Source: Mycobacterium dioxanotrophicus (GTDB taxonomy: Bacteria > Actinomycetota > Actinomycetes > Mycobacteriales > Mycobacteriaceae). From it: 64,000 nucleotides of DNA. A program made the translations under genes and the position numbers. The notes below the pieces were generated by a model. That model was not told the DNA's origin and ran no database searches. It was given only the letters and a program-made list of their open reading frames with translations. Location of the stretch: NCBI RefSeq assembly GCF_002157835.1, contig NZ_CP020809.1:2976001-3040000 (forward strand), given 5' to 3'. Each line of letters opens with the position of its first letter. The stretch's first letter is position 1. This document shows positions 20,817 to 29,366 of the stretch, piece after piece.

Positions 20817-21383
20817 TCAGTTCATGGTGTGGTAGCTCTGGAACGCAAACCAATGCGGGCCAAGGCGTTTCACTGAGGCCATGACATAGTCGCCCGCGGC
20901 GTGGTGCACGGTCTGCGGCGCGCTGCCGTCGACGCTGTAGGCGAACCCGTCGGCGCCGTTCATGTCGTCGCGGCGGGAGAAGTCGACGAAGTTGTCCGTG
21001 CGGCGTGAGATGTCCTCGACGGTGTAGCCGCCGATGTGGTGGGGCTGGTGTCCGAAGGTCTCGTCGCTCTCGAATGCGGTCAGGGCCGCCTCGAACGATG
21101 GCTGCGCCACCCACCAATGCAGTTGCAGCGGAATGCTCGTGCACGCCAAAGCGATCCCCGCGACGATCAGGACCGGGCAGGCCAGCATCGCCACCCAGTC
21201 CCGGCGGGCGGCCCTGCGGCGCAGCGCTATACCGATGACACACCAGACGACGAACAACGGAACCAGCGCCAGGGCGGCGATATAGAACGCATCGGATGGT
21301 TCACCCGGAAAGCTCATACCGTAGAGCAGGCCGAGGACCGCACTTGCGGTCAGGACCAGCAGCACCCAGCTCGCGATGCGCAT
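20817..21383 (-). CDS. Membrane protein, hypothetical
   Basis: A 188-residue protein with three predicted membrane helices in residues 1-100 and an exported or periplasmic-side C-terminal domain of about 85 residues that is rich in His, Asp and aromatic residues. No motif I recognise. Its ATG overlaps the stop of the upstream winged-helix gene by 1 nt (TGATG), so the two are co-translated, and with the small gene at 22550 they form a three-gene minus-strand operon after uvrA. Function unknown. Confidence 0.72.
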   Translation of the reverse strand: MRIASWVLLVLTASAVLGLLYGMSFPGEPSDAFYIAALALVPLFVVWCVIGIALRRRAARRDWVAMLACPVLIVAGIALACTSIPLQLHWWVAQPSFEAALTAFESDETFGHQPHHIGGYTVEDISRRTDNFVDFSRRDDMNGADGFAYSVDGSAPQTVHHAAGDYVMASVKRLGPHWFAFQSYHTMN

Positions 21384-22546
21384 CAACGTGCCTTCGACAG
21401 CGGCGACGGAAAACGGGGCTTGATCCGCACGCCGGCGAGCCACTCGGTCAGGGCGTCGGCGCGGCGCTGCAACTGCCGGGTGCCGTCGCGGCCGATCTCG
21501 TCGAGAAGGTGCAGCTCGACCCGGCCGTCGGCGCCCTGACCCCAGCCGCCCACGACCCGGCCGTTCCACCATGCGGTGGGCCCGGCATTGCCGTTGCTGT
21601 CGAACACCTGGCTGCGGTGCCCGCCGAGATACCAGTCGCGGTCGAACCAGCCCATCGTGGTGACGTCGAGCCCGGGCAGCAGCGCGCCCCACGGTTCGGG
21701 CTCCGGCTCGACGTCGAGATCGTCGGGCAGCGCATAGCCTGCGATGCCGTCCAGATCGACCTCGACCGCGTCGATGTCCCGCAGCGCAGTGCGGGCCCAG
21801 GTCAAGGTGTTGCCGAACCACCACTTGATGTCGGTGAGGGTGGCAGGCCCGAATGTGCGCAGCCAGGTCCGGACCAGCTGCGCCCTGGCGAGCTCCGGAT
21901 CGGCTGCGGCACCCGTGGTGCCGAGCCAGTCCGACATCGCCGCCCAACGTGGTCTCGACGTGGTCCAGGCCCCGTCGTTGGGCCCTCGGACGATGTCACC
22001 GCGTACCCCCAGGACTGTCAGAACTCTTGGTGCCAAAGGGGTTTCCCCGCCCCAACTCCGGTCCGGGGCAGGATCGTAACTGCCGTGCAGTGCCGGTAGC
22101 GCAGCGCGCAGTTGCGCCGCGGGCGTGGGTCCCTGCTCACGCAGGTGGCTCACCACCGCATCGCACGCGGTGTCCAGCCAGCGTGACCCGTCGGCGGCCA
22201 CGCCGGCCTTCTGGGCATCGGCGATCAGCCGGCGCCGCTCGTTGTCGGCCACCCGGTCACTGGCCGCGGCCTGCACCGCCGGCAGGTCCTGGGTGCGGAC
22301 AACCCACAGCGTGCGACGCATCGCGAGGTGTTTGACCACCGTGCGCTGCTGATACAGCTGCGCATCGAGATCGGTCACGGTGAAACCGGACAGCCGGGCC
22401 CACAGTGACAGGTAGGGCGTCGCCGGGTCAGTGGCGTGCAGGCCGACGAAATCGGCGGTGACAGCGGGCACCGAGGGGCCCGGCCGGCTCAGGAAGTGGC
22501 GTCGGGCCAGCCGCGCCCGCCGCTCGGCCGGCGTGAAGGTGCGCAC
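21383..22546 (-). CDS. Winged-helix protein, HTH_42/AlkZ-related
   Basis: A 387-residue protein of the HTH_42 (DUF1006) family of tandem winged-helix proteins. AlkZ and YcaQ in this family are DNA glycosylases that remove bulky lesions or unhook crosslinks with a Q-x-Q or Q-x-D motif. At that place this protein has G-L-H-A-T-D-P (residues 35-41), so the usual glutamine is a histidine; whether it is catalytic is open. Other conserved parts, R-R-T-L-W-V-V, W-W-F-G-N-T and W-W-N-G-R-V-V-G-G-W, fit the family. Lying next to uvrA suggests, but does not prove, a DNA repair role. Confidence 0.8.
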   Translation of the reverse strand: MRTFTPAERRARLARRHFLSRPGPSVPAVTADFVGLHATDPATPYLSLWARLSGFTVTDLDAQLYQQRTVVKHLAMRRTLWVVRTQDLPAVQAAASDRVADNERRRLIADAQKAGVAADGSRWLDTACDAVVSHLREQGPTPAAQLRAALPALHGSYDPAPDRSWGGETPLAPRVLTVLGVRGDIVRGPNDGAWTTSRPRWAAMSDWLGTTGAAADPELARAQLVRTWLRTFGPATLTDIKWWFGNTLTWARTALRDIDAVEVDLDGIAGYALPDDLDVEPEPEPWGALLPGLDVTTMGWFDRDWYLGGHRSQVFDSNGNAGPTAWWNGRVVGGWGQGADGRVELHLLDEIGRDGTRQLQRRADALTEWLAGVRIKPRFPSPLSKAR

Positions 22547-22549
22547 CGG

Positions 22550-22798
22550 TCAGGAATCGCCGTGTTCGCGCATGGACTCCCGAATCTGTTGCAGGCGTTC
22601 GGCGGCCGCCTTCTGCCGGGCGTCGTACTGCTCCTCGACCGCGCGTCCATCGGGAGTCTCGGCGGCCAGTTCGGAAGCGCCGATCGCGGTGCCGTAGCGC
22701 GACTCGATCTTCTCCCGCACCGAATCGAACGTCGGCACCCCGTCGGCGGTGTACCCGGGCTCTTCGGGTGCAGAAGGCAAGGCTGGCTCGTCTGTCAC
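22550..22798 (-). CDS. Small conserved hypothetical protein (Rv1638A-like)
   Basis: An 82-residue acidic protein. Residues 5-25 are proline-rich; residues 30-82 are a charged helix likely to form a coiled coil (E-x-x-Y-D-A-R-Q-K-A-A-A-E-R-L-Q-Q-I). No cysteine and no membrane segment. GTG start at 22798. It is the first gene of the minus-strand operon leading to the HTH_42 and membrane protein genes (3-nt gap). It matches in place and size Rv1638A, a short gene beside uvrA in M. tuberculosis (from memory). Function unknown. Confidence 0.7.
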   Translation of the reverse strand: MTDEPALPSAPEEPGYTADGVPTFDSVREKIESRYGTAIGASELAAETPDGRAVEEQYDARQKAAAERLQQIRESMREHGDS

Positions 22799-22916
22799 CC
22801 ACCCCACGTTACCTGCGACAACCGACATTTCTTGGGATCGGTAGCGGTGCCGCCCGCCAAGACTTGGGACACGACGGAGCCATGGGGGCGACGCGAAGGA
22901 CGAAGGGAAGACGGCA

Positions 22917-23396
22917 ATGACCGCAAAGACGATCAACCGGGTTATCGCAGGCGCCATGGGACTGGCCGCTGTCGGCGCGGTGGTGGTGGGCTGCTCGAGC
23001 GACAAGTCCACAGCCGCCGGTGCCAAGGTGAGCACAGGTGGAAACACCGCGGTCAAGGTGGACGGATCCGACCTGGCCGGCCTGGACCTCAACTCGGTGA
23101 CCTGCGTGAAGCAGGCCGGCAAGATCACCGTGGCCAGCGGCGCCGTCGGCGGCCAGCAGGGGCTCGGTGTCGTGATGACCGACGAGGCCACCCCGAAGGT
23201 GCAGTCCCTGGGATTGGTGTACGACGGCAGCGCCCTGTCGGTCAGCGACAACATGGGCGTCAAGGTCGGCTCGGCCGATGTCAAGGTGGACGGCAGCACC
23301 TACACGATCAGCGGTGAGGCGTCGGGCGCCGACATGAAGAACCCGATGGCCGGGATGATCACCAAGCCGTTCACCATCACGGTGAGCTGCAGCTGA
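22917..23396 (+). CDS. LpqH-like (19 kDa antigen family) lipoprotein
   Basis: A 159-residue lipoprotein. The signal peptide ends in the lipobox V-V-G-C at residues 23-26, so Cys26 would be acylated and the protein anchored on the outer face of the cytoplasmic membrane or cell envelope. The mature part is a beta-rich domain with T-C-V near residue 62 and the terminal V-S-C-S, giving a cysteine pair as in LpqH and its relatives, which are strong TLR2 ligands in pathogens. The ATG has the Shine-Dalgarno GAAGGGAAG. No operon partner. Confidence 0.88.
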   Translation: MTAKTINRVIAGAMGLAAVGAVVVGCSSDKSTAAGAKVSTGGNTAVKVDGSDLAGLDLNSVTCVKQAGKITVASGAVGGQQGLGVVMTDEATPKVQSLGLVYDGSALSVSDNMGVKVGSADVKVDGSTYTISGEASGADMKNPMAGMITKPFTITVSCS

Positions 23397-23464
23397 CCCA
23401 CCCCGACAGCGGCGGGCGTGTCCGCAGGTGCCGAGCAATCCACCCGGTACGCCCGCCGCGTTCC

Positions 23465-23470
23465 TATGAT
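23465..23470 (+). promoter_or_regulatory. -10 element of CHAT cluster, leaderless
   Basis: TATGAT with 6 nt to the GTG at 23477. It is the likely promoter of the TPR-like/CHAT gene pair. Confidence 0.5.
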
Positions 23471-23476
23471 GCGGAT

Positions 23477-25210
23477 GTGACGATCATCGGCGACCTGGAG
23501 CGCGCGCGTCACTTGGCCCTGGCCGCCGAAGAGGGCGCCGCCAAGGAGCTGCTGCTGTCGTTGATGCCGCAGATCGAGCAGGCCGACCGCGACGATTACG
23601 CGCTCGAGGTGTTCGCCCAACTCGGCGAGATTTATCTGGTGCGCACCGCGTACGACGGTGTGGTGGAAGGCATCCGGCGCATCCGGGAGTGCCTGGCCGT
23701 CCACACGGAGATTCGGGCGGGCGCCAGGCCCGAGGAGGCCGCCAAGGTCACCATGACGGATGCGGAGGTCGACCACATGATCTGCCGCTACACCCGCCGT
23801 GCCGAATTTCTCTCCGCGGGTCTGGCCGCCGCGCGCGGCGAGCACGACGACGCCGAGCGACACCTGGCAGCGCTGATCGCGGCGGGTGGGGAATTCGCCG
23901 AGCTCGACGCCGAGCACGCGCGCCTCATCTGTTACGCCCGCATCCTGCTCGCGACGGGTCTGTGCGACGACGACCTCTATGCCCGGTCGGAGCCGATGTG
24001 GGCCGAGGTACTCGACGTCGTGGACGGTCACCTCGACGGGGACGCCGAGGAGTCCGACCATCTGTTCGTCGCGGCCGCACTGGGTTACGGGCGGTTCTGT
24101 GTGGAATCCGGGCGGCTGGCCGAGGCCGAACCGTGGCTGCGCCGCGGTGGCGCCCGGGCCGAGGCCCGGGGTTGGCGGCTGGCCACCTCCCGCGCGCAAC
24201 TGGAACGGGCCGCGGCGGCGTGGTCGGCCGGCGACATCGCCGAGACCCAGCGGCTGGTGCACGAGGCATACCCGGTGATCGCCGAGCATGCCCGGGCCCA
24301 CGATGTGTCCCGAAGCTGGCTGTACTTCGGCCTGATCCGCTTGGCCGTCGGCGCGCTGCAGGAGGCCGACGAGTGCTGGTCACACGCCGAACGGCATTGG
24401 CGCGAGATCGAGAAACCGCTGCACATTCACCGGATCCTGTTGCAGCGCAGCTGGATCGCGATCTTCCGCGGCGACTTCGACGAGGCCCGCGAACGGGTCG
24501 CGCAGGCTCGGCAGATGCTGGATTCGGCGCCGCGGCACAGTTGGCTGCAGTACGCCCGGCTGGACTCCCACCTCGGAAACGTCTGGCGCGCCGACGCGCT
24601 CGCCGAGATGGGTTTCGACGGTTTCGGGCAGCCGGGTCGCAATTGGCATCAGGTCGAGTCCCGGCACGCCGAGGGCTTGGCTGTGGTCGACTGCGCCCCG
24701 GGCTCACCCGAATACACCCGGGCGATCGAAAAGCTGCAGCGTGCGGCCGATCTGAAGGTGCCTGCCGCGCTGGCGGTCGACTCCGTGCGCTACACCATTC
24801 CCGACGCCGGTGCCCGCATGCGGTGGGCCAGTTGTGTGTCGGCTCCGTTGCTGGCCGGTGCGTTCGCCGTGGCGTGGGAGTCCGACAATGTCGAACTGAC
24901 CTGCGAGCTCGTCGAATATCACAGTGCGCGAGGTACTTTCACCGCTGAACCGCACGAGCAGCAGGTGAGTGACTGGACCGGTACCGCGACCGCCGCGGTG
25001 CCCGTCGAGGCCGAGCTGGCCCCGGAGCTCGCGATCGCGGCCGCCGCGCCTGCCGTCGGCGGTACGGGGCTGACCCGGCTCGGCCCGCTGCCGCCGCTGC
25101 GCATGGACCCGCAGACCGCTCCGATCATGAGCCGGTATCGAGACCTGGCGCGGGAGCGGTACGGCCGCGACGTCACCGCCGCAGGCGACGCATGGCAGAC
25201 GTGGCCGTGA
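23477..25210 (+). CDS. TPR-like helical repeat protein of CHAT cluster
   Basis: A 577-residue soluble protein built almost wholly of amphipathic helix pairs, with A/L-rich spacing typical of tetratricopeptide repeats from about residue 10 to 420 (for example A-E-F-L-S-A-G-L-A-A-A-R-G-E-H-D-D-A-E-R-H, E-A-E-P-W-L-R-R and F-R-G-D-F-D-E-A-R-E-R). The last 100 residues are Ala/Pro-rich and end in a short charged helix. TPR superhelices bind partner proteins; the gene next to it encodes a CHAT protease, and TPR proteins are regular partners or sensors of CHAT proteases in both bacteria and eukaryotes. The GTG matches the leaderless promoter. The stop overlaps the CHAT start. Confidence 0.8.
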   Translation: MTIIGDLERARHLALAAEEGAAKELLLSLMPQIEQADRDDYALEVFAQLGEIYLVRTAYDGVVEGIRRIRECLAVHTEIRAGARPEEAAKVTMTDAEVDHMICRYTRRAEFLSAGLAAARGEHDDAERHLAALIAAGGEFAELDAEHARLICYARILLATGLCDDDLYARSEPMWAEVLDVVDGHLDGDAEESDHLFVAAALGYGRFCVESGRLAEAEPWLRRGGARAEARGWRLATSRAQLERAAAAWSAGDIAETQRLVHEAYPVIAEHARAHDVSRSWLYFGLIRLAVGALQEADECWSHAERHWREIEKPLHIHRILLQRSWIAIFRGDFDEARERVAQARQMLDSAPRHSWLQYARLDSHLGNVWRADALAEMGFDGFGQPGRNWHQVESRHAEGLAVVDCAPGSPEYTRAIEKLQRAADLKVPAALAVDSVRYTIPDAGARMRWASCVSAPLLAGAFAVAWESDNVELTCELVEYHSARGTFTAEPHEQQVSDWTGTATAAVPVEAELAPELAIAAAAPAVGGTGLTRLGPLPPLRMDPQTAPIMSRYRDLARERYGRDVTAAGDAWQTWP

Positions 25211-26412
25211 CCGCGACACTGGTACTTCGCTTCGCCGACGTCGGCATCGCCACCTACGTCAGCCTGCGGGTGGTGGGGGAGCCGCGCCGGTCGGTCACGT
25301 GGGTGATCGAGGAACCGCAGCTGCAGGCCGCGTGTGATGCGCTGGACGCCGCGCTGCCCGATGCACGTCCCGGTGAGGCTGCCGGCGCCGCCATTGAACG
25401 AGCCTTGGCCACCGGCGCTTTCGCGTCGCCTGACACCGAACACGAACTCGCGGCCGCACTCGGTGAGCAGTTGATCGGGCCCGACGGCTGGCACCTGCTC
25501 GCCGAGAGCGTTGCCTCGCCGCGGCCGCACCTGTTCGTCACTCCGAGTCCCCGGTTGGGCCGCGTGCCGTGGGGGCAGCTCGTCATGCCCGGCCCCGACG
25601 GCTTCCGCCTGATCGAGCTCGTCGACGTCCTCATGGCGGTGCCGCCGAACATCGTGCACGCGCCGCGACGGCAGACCTGCTGGGACGATCACCGGAATGG
25701 TCCGGCGGTGCTGCTGCTCGACCCCCGCATCCCCGGACAGCGCCCGGGTTCGGCGCTGGGTTCGGTGCTCGGCAGGCCGTCCCCACAAACACCGCTGGCA
25801 CGCCATTTCGCCGATCTGGTCGCCGCGCGTCGAGTGCTGCCCACCGTCGCCGAGCCCGCCGAGTTGTTCCGCCGCACCGACACCGACCGGCACTGGCTGG
25901 CGCAGGCGTGTGCTCGGGATCCGGCCCGGCTGCTCTACGTCGGGCATGCCAGTGCGGCCGAAGGCGATGCCGGTTACGCCGATCGAGCCGCGCTGCATCT
26001 CGCGGAGCCACATCCACTGACCGCCGCGGACGTGATGTCAGCCGGCCTGGTGATTCCTCCGCGGGTCGCGTTACTGGCGTGTGCGTCGGGTGGCGACTAC
26101 CGCTTCGATGAGGCCACCGGTTTGGTGGCGGCGATGATCCTCGGTGGTGCCGAGCTGGTGACCGCGACGTTGTGGTCACTGCCGACCACCGCGGGATATC
26201 ACCAGTTCTACAGTGGCACAAAAGATCCGGTCTTCGATCCGATGGCCGAGACGGTCGCGGCGGTCGACCTGGCCCACCGGGAGGATGTCGCGGGTAGCGC
26301 GGTGAACCGCTGGCAACGGTCGCAGTTGCGGCGCTGGCGCGACGGCGACCGTGCGGCCAGCCCACTGCATTGGGCGGCGCTGGCCAGCTTCACCGTCGGA
26401 GACGCCCGGTGA
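25207..26412 (+). CDS. CHAT-domain caspase-like protease
   Basis: A 401-residue CHAT (caspase HetF associated with TPRs) protein. The peptidase part spans about residues 95-400. The predicted catalytic dyad is complete: His247 in L-Y-V-G-H-A-S and Cys292 in L-L-A-C-A-S-G-G, both followed by the small residues seen in active members. L-G-R-V-P-W-G-Q-L before it and the C-terminal P-L-H-W-A-A-L-A-S-F-T are also family marks. Residues 1-90 are a beta-rich domain of unknown type. The GTG at 25207 overlaps the TPR gene stop (GTGA); the ATG at 25192 in the same frame is an alternative. CHAT proteases act in cell-death and defence systems (gasdermin and CRISPR type III-E settings); the substrate here is unknown. 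Confidence 0.85.
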   Translation: MTATLVLRFADVGIATYVSLRVVGEPRRSVTWVIEEPQLQAACDALDAALPDARPGEAAGAAIERALATGAFASPDTEHELAAALGEQLIGPDGWHLLAESVASPRPHLFVTPSPRLGRVPWGQLVMPGPDGFRLIELVDVLMAVPPNIVHAPRRQTCWDDHRNGPAVLLLDPRIPGQRPGSALGSVLGRPSPQTPLARHFADLVAARRVLPTVAEPAELFRRTDTDRHWLAQACARDPARLLYVGHASAAEGDAGYADRAALHLAEPHPLTAADVMSAGLVIPPRVALLACASGGDYRFDEATGLVAAMILGGAELVTATLWSLPTTAGYHQFYSGTKDPVFDPMAETVAAVDLAHREDVAGSAVNRWQRSQLRRWRDGDRAASPLHWAALASFTVGDAR

Positions 26413-26417
26413 GTGCC

Positions 26418-26870
26418 TCAGCCGGGGGAGACGAACACTGCGATGGTGCTCTCGTCGCCCGGCCGGTAGTAGGCGTCGATCACGCTGCCCGGCGCGACCT
26501 TCGGCAGCGCCGCCGCCGGGATCAGTGCGGTCTGGATGGCCGGGAACTGGCCGCCGCCGGGTCTGCTCACCATGAGATCCAACTCGACCTCACGGAAGTC
26601 CTCGCGCGTCGTTCCCGTGGCACGCATACCCGTCACCACGCCGACCGCATGGGTGCCCGTGCGGATCAGGGCCAGCTGGCCGCCGGTGATCAGGCCCTTG
26701 CGCAGAAACATCTCGTCGAACGCGGCAACCAGTTCTTCGATGGTCATCAGGCGTTCGGTGGCTTCATCGTCCCCCGAGCAGGCCCGTCGGGTCCGGTGCG
26801 CGGTGGCGAGCACGACGCCTGCGGCGCCGCAGATCAGGGAGAACGCGGTGAGCGTCAGTGCATCGGTCAT
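26418..26870 (-). CDS. Membrane-anchored hypothetical protein
   Basis: A 150-residue protein with one N-terminal membrane helix (residues 6-25), then a short cytoplasmic or outer segment and a beta-rich domain. The tail from about residue 100 (V-S-R-P-G-G-G, A-L-I-P-x-x-x-L-P-x-V-A-P-G-S-V-I-D-A-Y-Y-R-P-G-D-E-S-T-I-A-V) resembles small OB-like envelope domains of actinobacteria. It lies in opposite orientation inside the CHAT cluster, between its two halves, with its start 70 bp from the divergent gene at 26940. Function unknown; its relation to the cluster is only positional. Confidence 0.65.
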   Translation of the reverse strand: MTDALTLTAFSLICGAAGVVLATAHRTRRACSGDDEATERLMTIEELVAAFDEMFLRKGLITGGQLALIRTGTHAVGVVTGMRATGTTREDFREVELDLMVSRPGGGQFPAIQTALIPAAALPKVAPGSVIDAYYRPGDESTIAVFVSPG

Positions 26871-26926
26871 GCCGACAAGCGTCCGGCCGTCCGGCGGCTA
26901 CCGAACCCAAGTTCGACAGCCGGCCC

Positions 26927-26932
26927 TATCCT
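26927..26932 (+). promoter_or_regulatory. -10 element, leaderless promoter
   Basis: TATCCT with 7 nt to the GTG at 26940; supports that start over the long upstream open frame. Confidence 0.5.
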
Positions 26933-26939
26933 GGTGCTG

Positions 26940-28268
26940 GTGAGCATCGGGTCGGACGCGACAGCGGCACGGACTGTGGTGGGTTCGGCGCAGCCGCGTC
27001 GCGCGGTGATCGAGCGGGCCTGGCGAAGCATCGGCGCGGGCGTCGAGGTGCTCAGTGGCGACGACGGCGGCCCGTTGCGCCGGACGGTCAAACGGATCAT
27101 CGACCCACTCGTGCTGCGGTTGCGCAGCAACGCCCAGTTCTCGGCTCCGGTGCTTCAACCCGCGGTGGCCGCCGAGATGCACGACACCATCGCCGCCCAT
27201 GCGCCGCAATTGCGGGCCGCGGCGGCGTGGTTCGTGATGCTCAAGGGGGAACGGCGGCGCCAGCGGATCACCTCGGGAAACGCGCAGGAGCTGTACTTCC
27301 CGGTATGTTTCGAGCTGGCGGTCACGCGCGGTACCCCCGGCGTCGAGGATCAGCAGACCGCGGCGAGCGTGCTCCGCGACATCCATCAGGGCCGCGACCG
27401 TACCGGAATCGAAACCCTCAACGCGCATCTCGAGGATCCGCAGGTGGTCGCCCGATTGACCCGGCAACTCGAGCGCAGCTGGCGCGACGTGCATCCGACC
27501 GGGGCGATGACCGGGCCGTTCTTCGCGGGTCTCGCGACCGTGCTCGGCCCGGCGGAGAGCCATCGCGCGGCGGCGGCCCGGCAGCGGGTGTGGTCGGCCC
27601 TGATCGCCGACGCCACCCCATACAATCTCGGCGCCACGGCACATACCCGGCCCGCCGAGTTGCCGTGGTCCATCGTCGAGGTCGGTCTGAGTTCTGTTTC
27701 CCCACAACAACTCCCGACAGTCGACGGGGTGACCGGCGGGGACCGCCCGCTGGACCGCACTGTCGCCGAACGGGTCCGGGCCACGCTACGCCGCGCCCTG
27801 GACCGCGACGAGCTGCCCGACGTCCCGTTGCTATGTGCCGAAGAGGTCGACCGGGCTTGCGCCCCATGGGGTCTGCTCGCCGAAGACAAGCAGGCGGTAC
27901 TGCTGACCGGTATCGAGGTGGCCACCGAATTGCAGCCGCTCTCGGCGTCGGCGCCGGTGCGCTACGAGTTGTCGGCGCGTATCCAGTCCCGGCTCGCCAA
28001 GGAGGCCTACGTTCTGCACGCCCGCCGCTACCTGGCCGGCAGCGAGGCGATTCATCCCCGTCAGCAACAGGTCGTCGAGGATCTGGCGGGTTTCGCGCGG
28101 CCGTACCTGAGTCGGCTGTGGGCGCGATTGCACGGCCGGGATGTCTGGCAGGAATCCTGTGAGGACGTCGACGACGTCCGCGCCCTGCTGGAAGGGGTGG
28201 CGCGCTCGGTCAGCCTGGACCATCGTCAGCGGATCAAGGCGATGCTGGAAGTGCAGGTGGCCGGATGA
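26940..28268 (+). CDS. Helical protein of CHAT cluster, unknown
   Basis: A 442-residue soluble, mostly alpha-helical and arginine-rich protein with no motif I recognise. Three regions stand out: an N-terminal basic helix pair (residues 10-65), a middle part with W-x-x-V-H-P-T-G-A-M-T-G-P-F-F, and a C-terminal all-helical block ending in a short valine strand. The open frame begins far upstream, but the GTG at 26940 is 7 nt after a TATCCT -10 element. Its stop overlaps the ATG of the next gene by 4 nt (ATGA), so the two proteins are made together. Being fixed next to a TPR/CHAT pair suggests a partner or substrate role, which is inference only. Confidence 0.75.
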   Translation: MSIGSDATAARTVVGSAQPRRAVIERAWRSIGAGVEVLSGDDGGPLRRTVKRIIDPLVLRLRSNAQFSAPVLQPAVAAEMHDTIAAHAPQLRAAAAWFVMLKGERRRQRITSGNAQELYFPVCFELAVTRGTPGVEDQQTAASVLRDIHQGRDRTGIETLNAHLEDPQVVARLTRQLERSWRDVHPTGAMTGPFFAGLATVLGPAESHRAAAARQRVWSALIADATPYNLGATAHTRPAELPWSIVEVGLSSVSPQQLPTVDGVTGGDRPLDRTVAERVRATLRRALDRDELPDVPLLCAEEVDRACAPWGLLAEDKQAVLLTGIEVATELQPLSASAPVRYELSARIQSRLAKEAYVLHARRYLAGSEAIHPRQQQVVEDLAGFARPYLSRLWARLHGRDVWQESCEDVDDVRALLEGVARSVSLDHRQRIKAMLEVQVAG

Positions 28269-29356
28269 AGCTGGACATCGAATCCGGTTTGTGGGGCACC
28301 GGGCGGCTGACCGAACCGGCCCCGCTGGTGGCGGTGCTCGAGGTCAGTGGGGCCGTGCTGTCGTGGGTGGTCGACGCCGCAGCCGACGCGCCCGTCATCA
28401 CGTTCACCGATCCGCTTCGCGCCGACTGGCTTTGGCGCATCGTCGGTGAAGACGGCCACGTCGCGATCATCGAAGCACTGCGCGACGCCGCTGACGGTCC
28501 GGCGCGCACGATCGAACTGGCCGGGATTGCGGTGCTGCCCGGCTCGACGGATACGTTGCGGCGGTTGGCCTTCGGGCATTGGCTGCGGCGGTGGTGGCCG
28601 GCCAGCGACCGCGACGGCATCGCGGCTCTGGATCGGGCGGTGCTCGACGCCGAGCTCGCGGTGTCGACCGTGGCGGCCGAGGACTTCTTCACCGACGACA
28701 CCCTGGATTCCGACGTCGAGGGCCTGCTGGATCCGCACGTGTCTGCTCTGAACATCCTTTCCGCACAAGGGGATCCCCGAGTGGTTGCCCTGGTGGACCG
28801 GTGTCGCGAGCTGGCCGAGGATATCGGCCTGGGCTGGGACGTCGCGGAGCCGACACGGCGTCGGTCCGACTATGCGCTGGCCGCCGGAACTGCCGACGGG
28901 CGGCGTGACGCTACGGTGATCGCCGGGGGAGTCTCGACGGTCAGCTGGACGGCGGTGCCGCCGGGCATTTTCGACGCTGCCGAGCAGACCGTCGACTGGA
29001 CTGTCGTACCGGCCGGGTCATCGGTGAATTGCGTTGTGCAGGTGGCGGTGTGCGGTCCTGACCATCCTGCCGGTATTGCCGCGTCGCTCCGCTGCGGAGA
29101 CTGCCGCGGCACCGGTGTGCTCGACGCCGACGGGTATGCGGCGCTGGCCGTGCTCGGCGCGGACGGCGGCGAGGTGCCGGAGTCGCAGGCGTGGAACCTG
29201 GACTGGTCGCCGGCCGAGGTGGCCATCGGTGCCACCGGCGCCGGTGAGCCGCAACATGTTCGGGATCGGGTGCGGGCCTTCGCCCGTAACCGGCTCGCCG
29301 CGGTCACTGCCGACGCGTACCTCGCCGAGGTACTCGCCGCCGAATCCGACTACTGA
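28265..29356 (+). CDS. CxxC protein of CHAT cluster, unknown
   Basis: A 363-residue soluble acidic protein. Residues 1-130 alternate strands and helices (about the layout of a small alpha/beta domain); residues 225-363 are a beta-rich domain opened by W-T-A-V-P-P-G-I-F-D and closed by a long basic helix (R-D-R-V-R-A-F-A-R-N-R-L-A). A C-G-D-C pair near residue 275 could bind metal or form a disulphide. A similar C-terminal pattern exists, as I recall, in Streptomyces hypothetical proteins. Starts inside the stop of the gene at 26940 and ends 10 nt from the convergent esterase. Function unknown. Confidence 0.75.
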   Translation: MKLDIESGLWGTGRLTEPAPLVAVLEVSGAVLSWVVDAAADAPVITFTDPLRADWLWRIVGEDGHVAIIEALRDAADGPARTIELAGIAVLPGSTDTLRRLAFGHWLRRWWPASDRDGIAALDRAVLDAELAVSTVAAEDFFTDDTLDSDVEGLLDPHVSALNILSAQGDPRVVALVDRCRELAEDIGLGWDVAEPTRRRSDYALAAGTADGRRDATVIAGGVSTVSWTAVPPGIFDAAEQTVDWTVVPAGSSVNCVVQVAVCGPDHPAGIAASLRCGDCRGTGVLDADGYAALAVLGADGGEVPESQAWNLDWSPAEVAIGATGAGEPQHVRDRVRAFARNRLAAVTADAYLAEVLAAESDY

Positions 29357-29366
29357 CCCGCCGGAG

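Noticed and set aside
26370..26939. N-terminal 190 codons of the long frame leading into the 26940 gene
   Set aside because: They overlap the CHAT gene end and the reverse membrane gene, have low-complexity content, and a leaderless promoter marks the GTG at 26940.
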